Of a stretch of 64,000 nucleotides of DNA, positions 61,522-64,000 are shown piece by piece. Source of the stretch: Ceratodon purpureus (taxonomy: Eukaryota; Streptophyta; Bryopsida; Pseudoditrichales; Ditrichaceae); contig CM026428.1 in the NCBI GenBank assembly GCA_014871385.1, positions 5,601,356 to 5,665,355 of the forward strand. The letters run 5' to 3'. Position numbers and translations under genes: made by a program. A model generated the notes under the pieces. It had not been told where the DNA came from, did no database searches, and saw only the letters and a program-made list of their open reading frames with translations. The stretch's first letter is position 1. Each line of letters opens with the position of its first letter.

Positions 61522-62271
61522 CTAACTGATGACTAGGGAACTGAGAGCCTCATCAACGGTAAAATGCCTAGTATGATCAAAACTAGTGGCAGGGAACACG
61601 AATTGGGTACTCAAGGGTGAGGGCTGAAACGCAGCAGCGTACCAAACCGACGTTAGCTTCACGCGAGGTAATTGCTGAATCCCTGAAGCCAGAGGCACCA
61701 GCTTGTACGAGAGCAGGTGAGTTCCTCTAGGAAGTATGGAGACTGTATCGCTGTGCGCACCTGAGAAAATGAAGCTCGTTGTATCGACCACAGCAAAGGC
61801 AACCTCCTGAAGGGTGTTGGTCATGTTTTGGACCTTCGTTGTCATGGTGAAAGGCTTACCAAGAACAGCATGCGGTGGGCACTCCAAAGTGACAACCAGG
61901 GGTGGGGATTCGACTACGATCTTTGGAAGTTGCACTTGGTTGTTCACTGAATCTACTGCAATCTTTGTTGATCCGTACCTCTGCCAGAGCACCGATATTT
62001 TGCCCACTGACAAAGCATTAGATGGTACTAATGGGTGAACCCAAAAAAGTTGGGTAACTACTTCCTGCGGCGCCATAAGAATACCTCCAGCGCAATCGTC
62101 CGAAGCTTCGCTGCTCCCTTCCCCACCCGCTAGTCCCTTACGCACTAAGCATCTACTTTTGTCTTCCTCTGCCACCCCTATTTCTAAAAGACGGAGTGGG
62201 TGAGAAGATTCATTCTTCAGTGTGACGACCAAGATGCTCGACTCCTTCAAAGCAAGCGTAGCAGCCGGTTC
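61522..62271 (-). pseudogene. TRAPPC11 C-terminal fragment
   Basis: A 249-codon open exon preceded by a splice acceptor (GGTCAG before 62271). It carries the C-terminal part of plant TRAPPC11: SSILVVTLKNESSHPLRLLE, TLECPPHAVLGKPFTMTTKV, SGAHSDTVSILPRGTHLLSY, KLVPLASGIQQLPRVKLTSV and AAFQPSPLSTQFVFP, then a short divergent tail to the stop. TRAPPC11 is a subunit of the TRAPP tethering complexes acting at the ER-Golgi and early secretory route. The frame itself is undamaged, so if an upstream exon supplies a start this could still be expressed. I find no upstream TRAPPC11 exon on this strand before 62820, where the sequence changes to TRAPPC11 on the opposite strand. Hence a fragment, not a full gene. 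Confidence 0.75.
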
Positions 62272-62817
62272 CTGACCATGTGGCCGGGGTTAGTCCAGAA
62301 GTGTTGCCAGCTTTCGCTTCATCAATGTGGACCTAAATTTAGGTTTTAAATGTGGTGATCTTGATCAGGGCGGTGCTTCGAGGGCGGAACATCAAATTAG
62401 TGGTGGCAATTGTGCAGCCTTCTAGTCAAGGTTAGATCATTTTTCTCTCTGCATTTTCGTTGTGTATTTTCGAGCTGGGACATGTATTGTGTAGAGCCAG
62501 TGGCAGTGAAGATTAGATGAGATAATGAGCAAAAGCAAGTCAACAACCACTTTGTGCAACTCTTCCTCGCGTTCAAAATGTTCACGAACGCGTGAATTCC
62601 AGGAAGTGTTTTCGAATGTACTCAAAAGCAGACACTCAAGCATTTGAAGAAGAACTCGTCTGCCAATGGATAGGGCTTAGGGTTTGGATTCTTCACCTAC
62701 ATTGCTGATCTCGGAAACAATGTACTGCAATGCGTCTCGTAGCTAAGATTGGATCCTTTCTGGTGGAGTGTGTCTTCTACGTTTTGCCGCTAACTTTCCT
62801 CATTCATGGGGCTGCAG
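62272..62817. other. Breakpoint interval between the two TRAPPC11 pieces
   Basis: No TRAPPC11-like sequence on either strand. The rearrangement junction, or lost N-terminal exons, should lie here. A CTTAGGGTTTGG telo-box-like phrase occurs at about 62668. Confidence 0.5.
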
Positions 62818-64000
62818 GGGAAGTCAATGAGGAACGTTTATCGGCTCTCAGAAAGCGTGCTGAAGTTGAGGCGAAGTACTGTATCGTGTTTATCACGCAT
62901 GAACCGAGCGTTCATTAGCAAGGTGACATTTTCCATTCATTCAGCCGGTTTTGTGCAGCCCGTTCTTAAGAGCTATAGTCCTCCATACACTCTGTCTATA
63001 TCAGATTCTAAGGCATGACTAAGCTCTTTGGCTTTGCAGGCTGGGAAGCATAATGGGGGAGCTTGCCACTTTATTCCACAGAGAAGTAGGTCGGAGAGTT
63101 AAGCTACGAGTTGAGAAGAGATCATATAGCTCGTTACAGCTTAGTGTGCGATATAACTTTAAGGCATGTTCTTCTATTATTGCACCTTGTTTTTCAAGGA
63201 TCTACATGTTTCGCACACATTCTGCTATCTTTCTTTTCTTGTTTCTTCTTGATCTCGTTGAATGTGAAATGCATGTACTTTCAAATTTATAGCACATCAA
63301 CTGACGAGCAACCTTTCACATTGAAAATTGTACAGATTGCAGTTTATGCTGAATTTCGGAGACTGGGTGGCGGCGCTTAAGTTTTACGAAACAGCGTATT
63401 CACTACTTCAGGAGGTTCTCACTTGTTTCAGCTTGTCTAATTGTCACTTACAGTTTACCTGGAAGTTTCATGTCTCGCGTGATCTTGCTCCTTTCTTTGT
63501 TTAATATGGTTATGGTTTTGGAGTTCGTTGTGCATGCTGGAGGCCCGATATGGTCGAAGCGGAGAAATTTGTTTGCAAATATTTGATTGTCTAGAGTTCA
63601 GTCCACAGTCATCTTGATTAGAAGTTTGGGATTCATTTTCAGGTTATATCCAGTACATCCATGGAACTGCAACCTGTTCAGCGGGTGGTAGAGATGAAAG
63701 CTGTTGCTGAGCAGCTACATTTTAAGATTTCAAATTTACTTCTTCATGGTGGTAGAGAGACTGAGGCAAGTACAGTTAGGTGGTTCCGAGGGCATGCATC
63801 ATGGTATAAGCAAATGATAGGACCTTATGAAGGAGCCTTCCTGCACTGGGCTTGGGTTAGCAGGCAGTTTCAGGTTTTTGGTGAATTGCTTCAGAATAGG
63901 CTGGCAACAGCGTCTGTAACACCTACACCAAATTCAGCCTTGCGAGGTCAACCTGTTATATCTGAGCGCGAGTTGCAACCGGCCCATTACTATCATGTGC
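62818..64000 (+). pseudogene. TRAPPC11 N-middle (foie-gras) part with frameshifts, runs off the window
   Basis: Exon-like blocks in order: 62818-62922 (GEVNEERLSALRKRAEVEAK), 63040-63163 (LGSIMGELATLFHREVGRRV...SVRYNFK), 63336-63414 (IAVYAEFRR...ALKFYETAYSLLQE) and 63643 to the window end (STSMELQPVQRVVEMKAVAE...HWAWVSRQFQVFGELLQNRL). This is the plant TRAPPC11 foie-gras region in correct order. Two frameshifts break it: near 62908, where HEPS should continue to the RSLAR seen in another frame, and near 63362, where two bases are missing after FRR. The intron at 63164 starts with GC. The first 150 or so residues of the family are absent upstream. Most likely a decaying copy, although an assembly error cannot be excluded. 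It faces away from the minus-strand C-terminal piece. Confidence 0.75.

Noticed and set aside
1..64000. CRISPR arrays, operons or bacterial regulatory sites
   Set aside because: The window is eukaryotic with spliced genes. The tandem repeats present have no spacers.

Overview
The window is nuclear DNA of a land plant. Evidence: spliced genes with short GT-AG introns, plastid-targeted enzymes, a MYC-type bHLH, plant-style CACTA, MITE, SINE and Helitron remains, and telo-box motifs. Low intron counts and gene structure suggest an early-diverging lineage such as a moss or another bryophyte, but the species cannot be fixed from sequence alone. All protein names come from motif and family recognition by eye; no search was run.

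Left part (about 1-24,600) is gene-rich. In order: a phytocyanin-like protein (minus, 1941-2929); a VPS62/DUF946 protein with an unusual Pro-rich and NPF-bearing insertion (minus, 4294-6855); plastid pyruvate kinase, 12 exons (plus, 7900-11846); the THO/TREX WD40 subunit TEX1/THOC3, 11 exons (plus, 13470-16751); plastid pyruvate dehydrogenase E1-alpha, 3 exons (plus, 18793-20377); a truncated MYC-like bHLH (plus, 21515-22299); and a degraded RS2Z-type SR-protein fragment (minus, about 22414-22881). Pyruvate kinase and PDH E1-alpha catalyse consecutive steps from PEP to acetyl-CoA in the plastid and lie on one strand with only one gene between them.

Middle and right part (about 24,600-61,500) is AT-rich transposon territory. 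It holds a Harbinger-like MITE, a Helitron 3' end, two copies of a tRNA-derived SINE with target-site duplications, several elements bounded by TTAA-CCCC / GGGG-TTAA inverted ends, an LRR pseudogene fragment, and an apparently intact 14,090-bp CACTA (En/Spm) transposon (36921-51010). The CACTA element has 28/31 matching terminal repeats and a CAT target duplication, and sits inside one of the TTAA elements. It encodes a 1,220-aa TNP2-type transposase, an 850-aa TNPA/TNP1-like protein and a third, 389-aa coiled-coil protein I cannot name. Further right is a head-to-tail array of four almost identical 1,423-bp units (55046-60740).

Right edge (61,500-64,000): two pieces of the trafficking gene TRAPPC11 lie head to head. 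A C-terminal fragment is on the minus strand (61522-62271). A middle (foie-gras) part with two frameshifts is on the plus strand (about 62820 to the window end). This looks like a broken or rearranged duplicate.
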